A DNA stretch of 25,765 bases, taken from contig JAVBSC010000003.1 in assembly GCA_031547305.1 (NCBI GenBank), positions 1 to 25,765 of the forward strand, written 5' to 3'. How positions within the stretch are numbered: the stretch's first letter is position 1; each line of letters opens with the position of its first letter. The notes below the pieces were generated by a model. It worked only from the letters and a program-made list of their open reading frames with translations, made no database searches and was not told the DNA's origin. This document shows positions 1-7,416 of this stretch, in pieces. Both the position numbers and the translations under genes were made by a program. The stretch comes from JAVBSC01 sp031547305. GTDB lineage: Bacteria > Desulfobacterota > Desulfovibrionia > Desulfovibrionales > Desulfovibrionaceae.

Positions 1-1470
1 GCCGTAAAAAGCCCCCTGGAGGGCATGCCGCGCCTGTCCGCGCGCACGGGCAACAATATATATCTGAAGCGCGAGGACTTGCAGCCCGTGTTTTCCTTCA
101 AGCTGCGCGGGGCATACAACCGCATGGCCCGCCTGACGGAGGCGGAAAAAAAGGCCGGGGTCATTTGCGCCTCGGCCGGCAACCATGCCCAGGGCGTGGC
201 CCTTTCCGCCCGGCGCATGGGCTTGCGCGCCCTGATCGTCATGCCCCAGAGCACTCCGCCCATCAAAGTGCGGGCGGTCAAAAGCCTGGGCGGCGAAGTG
301 CTGCTGCACGGCGAAGCCTTTGACGACGCTTACGCCAGGGCGAGGGAACTGGAAAAAGAACAGGGCCTGACCTTTATTCATCCCTTTGACGACGAGGACG
401 TGATTGCCGGACAGGGCACCATCGCCAGGGAACTCCTGGAACAGAACCCGGATCTGAACGCCGTTTTCGTGCCTGTGGGCGGCGGAGGCCTGGCCGCCGG
501 CATTGCCGCCTACGTAAAATTCCTGCGTCCGGACATAAAAGTCATTGGCGTGGAGCCGGTGGACGCGGCCTCCATGCATGATTCCCTGGCCGCCGGCAAA
601 CGCCTGGCCCTGGACCAGGTGGGCGTGTTTGCGGACGGCGTGGCCGTTCGCGAGCCCGGTCCGCGCACCTTTGAATTGTGCAGCAAACTGCTGGACGAGA
701 TAGTCCTGGTCAACACGGACGAAACCTGCGCGGCCATCAAGGACATTTTTGACAACAACCGGGCCATTGCCGAGCCTTCCGGCGCGCTGGCCGTGGCCGG
801 GGCGAAAAAATACCTGGCCCGCGAAAAATTAACGGGACTGAACGTGGCCGCGGTGAACAGCGGGGCGAACATGAACTTCGACCGCTTGCGCCACGTGGCC
901 GAGCGCGCGGAAATAGGCGAAACCCGCGAAGCCCTGTTTGCCGTGACCATTCCGGAAAAGCCAGGCGCATACAAACGCCTGATCAAAACCCTGGGCGATC
1001 GCAATGTCACGGAATTCAACTACCGTTACAGCCACGACAGCCAGGCCCATATATTCATCGGCCTGCAAACGCCGGGCGGCCTGGCCGAGCGGGGAGCCAT
1101 CCAAAAACTCCTGTCCGAAAGCGGCTACCCGGTCAGCAACCTGAGCGACAATGAAATCGCCAAGCTGCACATTCGCTACATGGTTGGCGGACACGCCCAC
1201 GGCGTATGCGACGAAAGGCTTTTCCACTTCGAATTTCCGGAGCGCCAGGGCGCGCTGCTCAAGTTTTTGGACAGTTTGTCCACAGCCTGGAACATCAGTC
1301 TATTCCACTATCGGAACCACGGATCGGACTATGGGCGGGTGCTCTGCGGCATCCAGGTGCCGCCGGCGGATAACGAGATCTTCATCGCCGCGCTGGATAA
1401 ACTGGGGTATACCTACCGCGAGGAGACGCTGAATCCGGCCTACCGGTTCTTTTTGAGTTGTGATTTATAA
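1..1470 (+). CDS. ilvA: Threonine ammonia-lyase (biosynthetic), 5'-truncated by window edge
   Basis: PLP enzyme that deaminates L-threonine to 2-oxobutanoate, the first committed step of isoleucine synthesis; cytoplasmic. The reading frame is open from base 1. Codons before the first ATG (base 25) encode AVKSPLEG, which matches the family's conserved 'SPL' region ahead of the PLP site, so the true start lies upstream and this entry is partial. Visible features are the PLP lysine motif SFKLRGAY (Lys at codon 34), the ASAGNHAQG substrate loop, and the phosphate-binding GGGGLAAG. Two ACT-like regulatory domains follow, beginning near EALFAVTIPEKPGAY and RLFHFEFPERQGALL. Two ACT-like domains are the arrangement of the isoleucine-inhibited biosynthetic enzyme (about 510 aa in E. 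coli), not the short catabolic TdcB type. Allosteric control by isoleucine/valine is therefore expected from family knowledge. A hairpin terminator follows the stop. Confidence 0.95.
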   Translation, partial: AVKSPLEGMPRLSARTGNNIYLKREDLQPVFSFKLRGAYNRMARLTEAEKKAGVICASAGNHAQGVALSARRMGLRALIVMPQSTPPIKVRAVKSLGGEVLLHGEAFDDAYARARELEKEQGLTFIHPFDDEDVIAGQGTIARELLEQNPDLNAVFVPVGGGGLAAGIAAYVKFLRPDIKVIGVEPVDAASMHDSLAAGKRLALDQVGVFADGVAVREPGPRTFELCSKLLDEIVLVNTDETCAAIKDIFDNNRAIAEPSGALAVAGAKKYLAREKLTGLNVAAVNSGANMNFDRLRHVAERAEIGETREALFAVTIPEKPGAYKRLIKTLGDRNVTEFNYRYSHDSQAHIFIGLQTPGGLAERGAIQKLLSESGYPVSNLSDNEIAKLHIRYMVGGHAHGVCDERLFHFEFPERQGALLKFLDSLSTAWNISLFHYRNHGSDYGRVLCGIQVPPADNEIFIAALDKLGYTYREETLNPAYRFFLSCDL

Positions 1471-1476
1471 ATCGGC

Positions 1477-1522
1477 AAAGGCATGGAGTCCCGCATGCGG
1501 GAAATTCATGCCTTTGATTTTT
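1477..1522 (+). terminator. Rho-independent terminator of ilvA
   Basis: A 9-bp stem, AAAGGCATG (1477-1485) with CATGCCTTT (1507-1515), encloses a fully palindromic 14-mer (1489-1502) that extends the hairpin. It is followed by GATTTTT. It starts 7 nt after the ilvA stop codon and lies between ilvA and the convergent amidohydrolase gene. Confidence 0.75.
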
Positions 1523-1548
1523 GCGCCTTTGTTTAAGGCTTGGTAGTC

Positions 1549-2754
1549 CTACCGCGCGGCAAAAGCCATACCCAGCATTTTCGCCGCCATAGCCGCCAAC
1601 AACTTCACTCCAGGCACCAACTGCCGTTCATCAATCCTGAACTTCGGCGAATGATGCGGATAATGCGTGCCCAGCGTCTCATCACCCATGCCCAAAAAAA
1701 AGAACACCCCCGGCACTTTTTCCTGATACAAGCTGAAATCCTCGGAAATAGTCTGGAACTCCGGCTCCGTTAACGCCCGCTCCCCCAAAATCTCCCTCAC
1801 GCATTCCCGCACCATCCCGCACAGCTCCGGCTCATTGTTCACCACAGCCGTGCCGCCAGGCTCCAGACCGAACTCCGCCTTACAGCGCCAGACAGCCGCC
1901 GTGTCTTTGGCCAGTGCGGCCAAGCGTGCCGGAATATGCCGGAGCATCTCACGCGAAAAGGTCCGCATAGTGCCGCGCAGGGCCACACGCTCCGGAATGA
2001 CGTTGGGCGCGCCGGCGGCCTCCAGACTGCCCACGCTTACGATGTTCGGGGTTTGCGGGGAAAGCTCCCGGCTGATCATGGCCTGGACGGACAAAATAAA
2101 CTGGGCGGCCGGAATGGTAGGGTCCACGGCCTTGTGCGGCATGCCTCCATGGCCGCCGCAGCCGGTGAACACAGCGCGCCAGATGCGGCCGGCGGCCATG
2201 AACGGGCCTTCGCGCAGGCCTACTGTTCCAGCCGGCAGATGCGAAATAAGATGCAGGCCGGCAACGGCTTTAACTCCTTCCAGGCCGCCGGCCTTAATGA
2301 CCGCGCCAGCGCCGCCCCGGATCAGGTCTTCTTCCGCCGGCTGAAAAATAAAGCGCACGGAACCGGGCAGTTCCGCCCTGCGCTCAGCCAAAATTTTAGC
2401 CGCGCCCAGCAGGCAGGCGATGTGGCCGTCGTGGCCGCAGGCATGCATGGCTCCGGGGTTGACCGAGGCAAAAGGCTCGCCGCTCTCCTCGCTCACGGGC
2501 AGAGCGTCTATGTCCGCGCGCAGGGCCACGCAAGGGGTTTGCCCCGGGTTAAGGTCCGCCAGCGCGCCCAGGCCCGGTTCTCCGATATCACTTTGAATAT
2601 TCTCGTAGCCCCATTCGCGCAGCCTGGCGATGATAAACCGGGTGGTTTCCCGCTCTTGCCAGCTTGGTTCCGGATGGGCGTGCAAATGGCGGCGCCAGGC
2701 CGCAAGCTCTCCCCGCAACGCATCCGCTTTGGCCAGAGTTGCTGGAATATCCAT
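1549..2754 (-). CDS. M20-family metallo-amidohydrolase (N-acyl amino acid / hippurate hydrolase-like)
   Basis: Likely hydrolyses an N-acyl or aminoacyl amide to a free amino acid; cytoplasmic, dinuclear metal enzyme of the M20D (HipO/IAA-amino acid hydrolase) group. Seen in the 401-aa product: HAHPE at 25-29, RADIDALP at 79-86, the metal-site CGHDGH at 106-111, and the catalytic/metal-binding QPAEE at 138-142. The dimerisation-domain motif GGHGGMPH and a C-terminal HHSPKF complete the set. Together these are the canonical M20D set, with nothing missing. The chosen ATG at 2754 has GGAG 8 nt upstream; the open frame continues 14 codons further to a TTG with no ribosome-binding site. The substrate cannot be read from sequence; annotations such as hippurate hydrolase or amidohydrolase are equally fair. 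It is transcribed alone, divergent from rpsA and convergent with ilvA. Confidence 0.88.
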   Translation of the reverse strand: MDIPATLAKADALRGELAAWRRHLHAHPEPSWQERETTRFIIARLREWGYENIQSDIGEPGLGALADLNPGQTPCVALRADIDALPVSEESGEPFASVNPGAMHACGHDGHIACLLGAAKILAERRAELPGSVRFIFQPAEEDLIRGGAGAVIKAGGLEGVKAVAGLHLISHLPAGTVGLREGPFMAAGRIWRAVFTGCGGHGGMPHKAVDPTIPAAQFILSVQAMISRELSPQTPNIVSVGSLEAAGAPNVIPERVALRGTMRTFSREMLRHIPARLAALAKDTAAVWRCKAEFGLEPGGTAVVNNEPELCGMVRECVREILGERALTEPEFQTISEDFSLYQEKVPGVFFFLGMGDETLGTHYPHHSPKFRIDERQLVPGVKLLAAMAAKMLGMAFAAR

Positions 2755-2920
2755 ATAAAATTCTCCATTATATAATAACTTATTAAAAAAACTCAAGGCT
2801 TATTCTGCAACATACAAGTACGTCGCGCAAGCGGTTTAAGGTTATAAAATGACTAAAAAGCAGGGCCTGAGCCAATTTTCATATTGTGCTGAAGAAACTC
2901 TTCTGGTAAGGAAACCCATC

Positions 2921-2969
2921 TTCGGCGCGGGGTTATTTCCGCGCACGGCGAAATTTTGCGGTTGGAGGA
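2921..2969 (+). promoter_or_regulatory. Structured leader and ribosome-binding site of rpsA
   Basis: A hairpin forms from TTCG+GCGCGG (2921-2930) and CCGCGC (2939-2944) with CGAA (2949-2952), leaving a 4-nt bulge. It sits 11 nt before the strong Shine-Dalgarno GGAGGA (2964-2969) of rpsA. Ribosomal protein S1 controls its own translation through a structured leader in gamma-proteobacteria. Whether this hairpin does the same job here is inference. The rest of the 221-bp divergent region (2755-2975) has no promoter I can place with confidence. Confidence 0.4.
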
Positions 2970-2975
2970 AATTGT

Positions 2976-4706
2976 ATGGCAACATCCGAACAGGAAATGG
3001 GGCAGGAAGCTGAACTCAGCTTTGAAAGCGCCCTGGAAAACTACCTGAACCCGGATTTCGGGGATCTTGAGGAAGGCACCATCGTCAAAGGCGAAGTGGT
3101 GCGTGTTGACGGCGACGCCGTGCTGGTGGACGTCAACTTCAAATCCGAAGGCCAGATCCCGGCATCCGAGTTTATGGATTCGTCCGGCAAGCTCAAGGTA
3201 TCCGTGGGAGACCGCCTGGACGTTTTTGTGGTGCGCAAAAACGAACAGGAAGGCACTATCACTTTATCCTACGAAAAAGCCAAGCGCATGCAGCTCTTTG
3301 ATCAACTGGAAACCGTTCAGGAACAGAACGGCATCTGCAAAGGCTGTATCCTGCGCCGCATCAAGGGCGGCTACACTGTGGATCTGGGCGGGGTGGAAGC
3401 CTTTTTGCCCGGTTCGCATGTGGATTTGCGCCCGGTTCCGGATATGGACGCCCTGGTCAACCAGGAGTTCGAATTCCGGGTACTCAAGATCAACCGCCGC
3501 CGGAGCAATGTCATCGTTTCCCGCCGCGTGCTCCTTGAAGAAGAACGCGACTCCAAGCGTCAGGATCTGCTCGGCACCCTGGACGAAAGTCAGGTGGTCA
3601 AGGGCCGGGTAAAAAATATCACCGAATACGGCGTGTTCGTGGACTTGGGCGGCCTGGACGGCCTGCTGCACATCACCGACATGTCCTGGAAGCGCATTCG
3701 CCACCCCAAGGAACTGGTCAGCCTGGGGCAGGAACTGGAACTGAAGGTGCTTTCCTTTGACCGCGAGCACAACAAGGTTTCTCTGGGCCTGAAGCAGCTT
3801 GTTTCCGACCCGTGGCAGGACATCACCGCCAAGTTCCCCATTGGGGCGCGCTTTAACGGCAAGGTGACCAACCTGGTCGACTACGGCGCCTTTGTGGAAC
3901 TGGAGCCAGGCGTGGAAGGCCTGGTGCATATTTCTGAAATGTCCTGGACCCGCAAGCTGCGCCATCCTTCCCAGATGGTCAAGCCGGGCGAGGAAGTCGA
4001 CGTGGTGGTTCTGGGCGTGGACCAGGACAAGAAGCGCATCTCTCTGGGCATGAAGCAGGTGCGGCCTAACCCGTGGGAAGTGGTGGCGGAAAAATACCCT
4101 GAAGGCACCATTTTGGAAGGGGTTATTAAAAACATCACTGAATTCGGCATGTTCATCGGCATTGAAGACGGCATAGACGGCCTGATCCATGTCTCTGACA
4201 TAAGCTGGACCAAAAAAATCCGCCATCCCAGCGAAGTTTACCAGGTGGGCGAAACCGTGCAGGCCAAGGTGCTTACCGTGGACCAGGAAAGCGAAAAATT
4301 CACCCTGGGCGTAAAGCAGCTTACCGAAGACCCGTGGAGCTACGTGCCGGACAAATACCCGGTGGATTCCCTGGCGGAAGGCGTGATCACCAACATCACG
4401 GACTTCGGCCTGTTTGTGGAAGTGGAGGAAGGGATTGAAGGCCTGGTGCATGTTTCGGAAATCAGCAGCAAAAAGATCAAGTCTCCCTCCGAGTTGTTCA
4501 AGGAAGGCGTGAGCATCCAGGCCAAGGTCATTCACGTTTCCGCCGAGGAGCGCCGCCTGGGCTTGTCCATCAAGCAGCTCAAGGAAGAAGAGGAAAAGAA
4601 AAAGCCCAAGGAGTTTCGCGCCGGGCCGGCTGAGGCCGGCGGGCAGAACCTGGGCGACCTGCTGAAGCAAAAGCTGGAGGAAGATTCCGAAGGCGACAAA
4701 GAATAA
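2976..4706 (+). CDS. rpsA: 30S ribosomal protein S1
   Basis: RNA-binding protein of the small subunit that unfolds and docks mRNA during initiation. The 576-aa product carries six S1 (OB-fold) repeats, at roughly residues 33-102, 118-187, 206-275, 290-362, 377-449 and 463-533. The last four share the 'G.V.NIT.(Y/F)G.FV.....GLVH.S..SW' pattern, ending in '(V/K)SLG.KQL'. The first two are divergent, as is usual for S1 because they form the ribosome-binding end. Length fits bacterial S1 (E. coli 557 aa). The C-terminus is an acidic/lysine-rich tail. The start has a textbook GGAGGA site 6 nt upstream. It is monocistronic: the next gene is convergent and a perfect palindrome lies 20 nt after the stop. 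Confidence 0.97.
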   Translation: MATSEQEMGQEAELSFESALENYLNPDFGDLEEGTIVKGEVVRVDGDAVLVDVNFKSEGQIPASEFMDSSGKLKVSVGDRLDVFVVRKNEQEGTITLSYEKAKRMQLFDQLETVQEQNGICKGCILRRIKGGYTVDLGGVEAFLPGSHVDLRPVPDMDALVNQEFEFRVLKINRRRSNVIVSRRVLLEEERDSKRQDLLGTLDESQVVKGRVKNITEYGVFVDLGGLDGLLHITDMSWKRIRHPKELVSLGQELELKVLSFDREHNKVSLGLKQLVSDPWQDITAKFPIGARFNGKVTNLVDYGAFVELEPGVEGLVHISEMSWTRKLRHPSQMVKPGEEVDVVVLGVDQDKKRISLGMKQVRPNPWEVVAEKYPEGTILEGVIKNITEFGMFIGIEDGIDGLIHVSDISWTKKIRHPSEVYQVGETVQAKVLTVDQESEKFTLGVKQLTEDPWSYVPDKYPVDSLAEGVITNITDFGLFVEVEEGIEGLVHVSEISSKKIKSPSELFKEGVSIQAKVIHVSAEERRLGLSIKQLKEEEEKKKPKEFRAGPAEAGGQNLGDLLKQKLEEDSEGDKE

Positions 4707-4725
4707 GCTGGTTGAGCGGCAAAGC

Positions 4726-4771
4726 CATGAAAACCTCCCCGCGAAGCGCGCTTCGCGGGGAGGTTTTCATG
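4726..4771. terminator. Bidirectional terminator: 46-bp perfect palindrome between rpsA and the glycosyltransferase gene
   Basis: Bases 4726-4748 are the exact reverse complement of 4749-4771. The GC-rich core (CCTCCCCGCGAAGC and its complement) is flanked by GAAAAC on one side and GTTTTC on the other, so transcripts from either direction form a strong hairpin ending in a U-run. It lies between two convergent genes, 20 nt from the rpsA stop and 22 nt from the other stop. Confidence 0.85.
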
Positions 4772-4792
4772 CAAAAGGCACTTTTTCGGTAG

Positions 4793-6343
4793 TTACAGCC
4801 AATCCCCACATTCCGGCACGGACAGATCCGGGCTCTTCCCCCACTGGGCGGCAAAATTAGCGGCATTATAAGAAGTCATGGCTTTTTGCCGCACCAGTTC
4901 CGGAGTGCTGAGCGCCTTGTTATCCTCAAATATGAACGCAGCCGTCTCCAGGGTAATCACCGGGATGTTGAAATCCCGCCTGGCCCGCAGGCACAGATCC
5001 GCGTCCTCGTAAAAGGCCGGGGCGAAACGCGTGGCAAAACCGCCCAGGCCGGCGAACAGATCCTTGCCGAGCATAAGGCAATGCAGGGAAGCGCAGTCCG
5101 GCCCGGGCGAAGCATCCCCTTGCTCCAAAGCGGGCAGGGCATTGACGCGCCCGTCTTCCCGCAGTCCGCCGCCGCAATAAACCTGGCCGCTTCCAGATTG
5201 CAGGGGCACGGTAACTATGGCACGGCCGCCCGCTTCCCTGAGCCGGTCGAGCATATCTTCCAGCCCGCCCGGCCTGGGCCGCAGGGCCGGGCTGATGAAT
5301 AAAAGAGTTTCGCCTCTTGCATACTGAAGCGCCTGGTTCAGAGCCAGCACCCGCCCCACCGGCCGGGCGCGGCGGATTACGGTCAAATCGCCCTTGGGGC
5401 TTGCGGCCAGCTTGTCCGCCAGTTCGTCAGGCTCGTCCAGAATCAGCACCAATTCCGCATCCTCCGGCCAGGCCTTGTTCAGGGCGGCCAGACAGGCGCG
5501 CAAGCCGGGCAGTCCGGCCTTGTCCGCATACAGCAGCACGCTCAGGCGGCATTTTGGATTAGCGGCCCGCTTCAAAACTTCGGTGCCGCGCATGTTCGCG
5601 GCCAGTTCCTCCACCCTGGGCAGGCGTTCCAGAAAACCGGCCAGCTTGCGCACGTGAAACCAGGTTTCCTTCATGCCCTCCTCGTTGCCGGACAAAGAAT
5701 CCCCACCGGCCCGGACCATGTATTCGCAGGTGGGATGCGGCACATGCCCGAAGGTGTAAAAGCGGGACATGCGCAGCCAGAGATCCCAGTCCTCGTGCGC
5801 GCCCAGATGGGTTTTGAAATAGCCGGCCACCTCCAGGCAGCGCCGGTCGTGCATGATGCACAGGGTGGGAATGTAGTTGCCGCGCAGGAGCTTTTGCGCG
5901 TCAAAATCATAAGAAAAATTAATCCGCCGGTTCACCGTGGTCCAGCGGCCGTCAATCTTGCGCATCAGGGCCTGGTTGCCGTCGGAATAGGCCACGGATA
6001 CCCCGCCCTCCCGCAGCATGGTGGTCAAAAAATCCAAATGGTTCTCATAATACAAGTCATCATCATCAAGGTACGCTATGTACCGGCCGGAAGCGGCCCG
6101 CATTCCGGCGTTGCGCGTCGCGGCCACGCCCATATTCCGGGGATTTTCATGATAACTCAAACGCAACTTGCCGGAATATTTTTCAATGACCGGCCGGGCG
6201 TCCACCTGGCCGTCATCCACAATGACCGCCTCAAAATCCTTGAAGGTCTGCCAGCACAGGCTATCCAGAGCCAGAGCCAGGCTCTCCGGCCGGTTGCAGG
6301 TGGGAATAATCACCGAAACCAACGGATTTGTCCCGGCATCCAT
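4793..6343 (-). CDS. Two-domain family 2 glycosyltransferase
   Basis: Transfers a sugar from a nucleotide-sugar to an acceptor, probably in cell-surface polysaccharide or glycoprotein synthesis; acceptor unknown. The N-terminal half of the 516-aa product is a typical GT-A domain: VSVIIPTCNRPESL near residue 10, VIVDDG near 41, GVAATRNAGM, and the metal/nucleotide motif YLDDDD near 93. A second GT2-like fold follows from about residue 270 (LSVLLYADK, ALNQALQYARGETLLFISPA, ending in AFYEDADLCLRARR). It has SPA where DXD would be expected, so it may be non-catalytic or an acceptor-binding copy. There is no signal peptide or membrane segment, so it is likely cytosolic. The start ATG overlaps the upstream stop by one base (TGATG) and has GGAGG 10 nt upstream, so it is translationally coupled to the DHH gene. 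A TTG one codon earlier is less likely. Confidence 0.85.
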   Translation of the reverse strand: MDAGTNPLVSVIIPTCNRPESLALALDSLCWQTFKDFEAVIVDDGQVDARPVIEKYSGKLRLSYHENPRNMGVAATRNAGMRAASGRYIAYLDDDDLYYENHLDFLTTMLREGGVSVAYSDGNQALMRKIDGRWTTVNRRINFSYDFDAQKLLRGNYIPTLCIMHDRRCLEVAGYFKTHLGAHEDWDLWLRMSRFYTFGHVPHPTCEYMVRAGGDSLSGNEEGMKETWFHVRKLAGFLERLPRVEELAANMRGTEVLKRAANPKCRLSVLLYADKAGLPGLRACLAALNKAWPEDAELVLILDEPDELADKLAASPKGDLTVIRRARPVGRVLALNQALQYARGETLLFISPALRPRPGGLEDMLDRLREAGGRAIVTVPLQSGSGQVYCGGGLREDGRVNALPALEQGDASPGPDCASLHCLMLGKDLFAGLGGFATRFAPAFYEDADLCLRARRDFNIPVITLETAAFIFEDNKALSTPELVRQKAMTSYNAANFAAQWGKSPDLSVPECGDWL

Positions 6344-7356
6344 CAAAGGTCCACCTCCGGTTTGGCTTCTTCCTTTTTAGCTTTCGCTTTGCAGGTTCGC
6401 AGCAGGCGATCGTAGATGAAGATTTCCAGATTCGCGCCCTGGGTGGCCTGGATTGGAAATTCCGCCCTGGCCATGGCTTTGTGCCCGCCGGCGGAGCCAA
6501 GCTCGCCAAAATGCGTCGTGGCCATGCGCCCCAGATCCAGGCTCACCCCGTCGCCCCTGAAGATGACCACCACGGTGTCTTCGTACAACCCGGCCACGGC
6601 CACCCAGCGTATCTCGTATACCCGCATGAAAAAATCCGCGATGCCCACCAGAAGATCCGGGTTTTCCACTGAGCCAAGATAAACGTACTCGCCGCTTCGC
6701 GCCTTGTGCATGCTGGTGCAGGCCTTGGCAAAGTAGTCCAGCCAGGACCTGTGGAACTCGCTGCGCACAATGCGCGACAACAACCCCGGATTGGCGAACC
6801 GGGCAAGAAAATGGTAAGCGCGCAGATCCACTTCGCAAAAATGGCGCTGAAAATTGGCGGTATCGCTCTTTATGCCGAACTGCAGGGCTGTGGCCAGGAG
6901 AGCGCCGGGCCGCAGCCCCAGGTTATAGAGATATTCGGTAAGCATGGTGCTGGTGGCGCCGTAGTCCGGCTTTATCTCAATATATGGCGCTTCATAAGGC
7001 GGATCGGAAACAGGATGGTGGTCAATGACCAGGGAAAACTTCAGGCTGCTGAAGGATGGATGATGCCCCGGCTGGGAATCCAGCAGGGCGAATTTGTCGT
7101 ACTGGGCGCTCAGAAGCGGGGAAAGCTTGTCCATGCGCAACCGGGTGTAACGGATCATGGCCAGGTTGTCCGGGCGGGTTATTTCATTGACCCTGGCTAT
7201 ATCCACCTTTTCCACCCGGCCGGCCATAATGCGCCGCAGGGCCAGGGCCGAGGCCATGGCGTCCGGGTCCGCGTTGACGGCAATCAGCCAGCGGTCCTCA
7301 CGCCGGAAGAGATCCAGCATTTCCGGAAGTTTGGAAAGTTTTCTGAAGTAGGCCAT
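6343..7356 (-). CDS. DHH/DHHA1-family phosphoesterase (NrnA-like)
   Basis: Mn-dependent phosphoesterase family whose NrnA-type members degrade short oligoribonucleotides, cyclic-dinucleotide linear products or pAp. In the 337-aa product: motif I NADPDAMAS at 28-36, motif II aspartate in LLDSQPG (Asp93), and the family-naming VIDHHP (Asp112-His113-His114). A FGIKSDTANF motif follows, and a C-terminal DHHA1 domain ends with GSAGGHKAMA. Motif I usually reads HxDxDxxxS; here the first His is Asn28. This could alter metal binding or mark a subfamily. The last 20 residues are a Lys/Glu-rich tail. It is co-transcribed with the downstream glycosyltransferase (1-nt overlap) and lies 60 nt after the cbiR-like gene on the same strand. 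The exact substrate is unknown; NrnA is the nearest name but is not proven. Confidence 0.82.
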   Translation of the reverse strand: MAYFRKLSKLPEMLDLFRREDRWLIAVNADPDAMASALALRRIMAGRVEKVDIARVNEITRPDNLAMIRYTRLRMDKLSPLLSAQYDKFALLDSQPGHHPSFSSLKFSLVIDHHPVSDPPYEAPYIEIKPDYGATSTMLTEYLYNLGLRPGALLATALQFGIKSDTANFQRHFCEVDLRAYHFLARFANPGLLSRIVRSEFHRSWLDYFAKACTSMHKARSGEYVYLGSVENPDLLVGIADFFMRVYEIRWVAVAGLYEDTVVVIFRGDGVSLDLGRMATTHFGELGSAGGHKAMARAEFPIQATQGANLEIFIYDRLLRTCKAKAKKEEAKPEVDL

Positions 7357-7416
7357 GGCGCCTCGTTAGACGTGTTGATACGCCCCGGAGCATTTTACGC
7401 TAAAAATGCCCTAAGG

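Noticed and set aside
2767..2796. TTGAGT-18 bp-TATAAT promoter for the M20 amidohydrolase on the minus strand
   Set aside because: The -10 box is perfect, but the implied transcription start would fall after the GGAG ribosome-binding site, so the two signals conflict; the region is AT-rich and a chance match is likely.
3264..4670. Long minus-strand open frame of 468 codons opposite rpsA
   Set aside because: It is entirely antisense to a certain gene, rich in His/Gln/Ala as expected from the opposite strand of GC-rich codons, and shows no recognisable domain.
7390..7409. GCATTTT/AAAATGC hairpin after the cbiR-like gene
   Set aside because: The 7-bp AT-rich stem lacks a GC clamp and a proper U-run; too weak to call a terminator.
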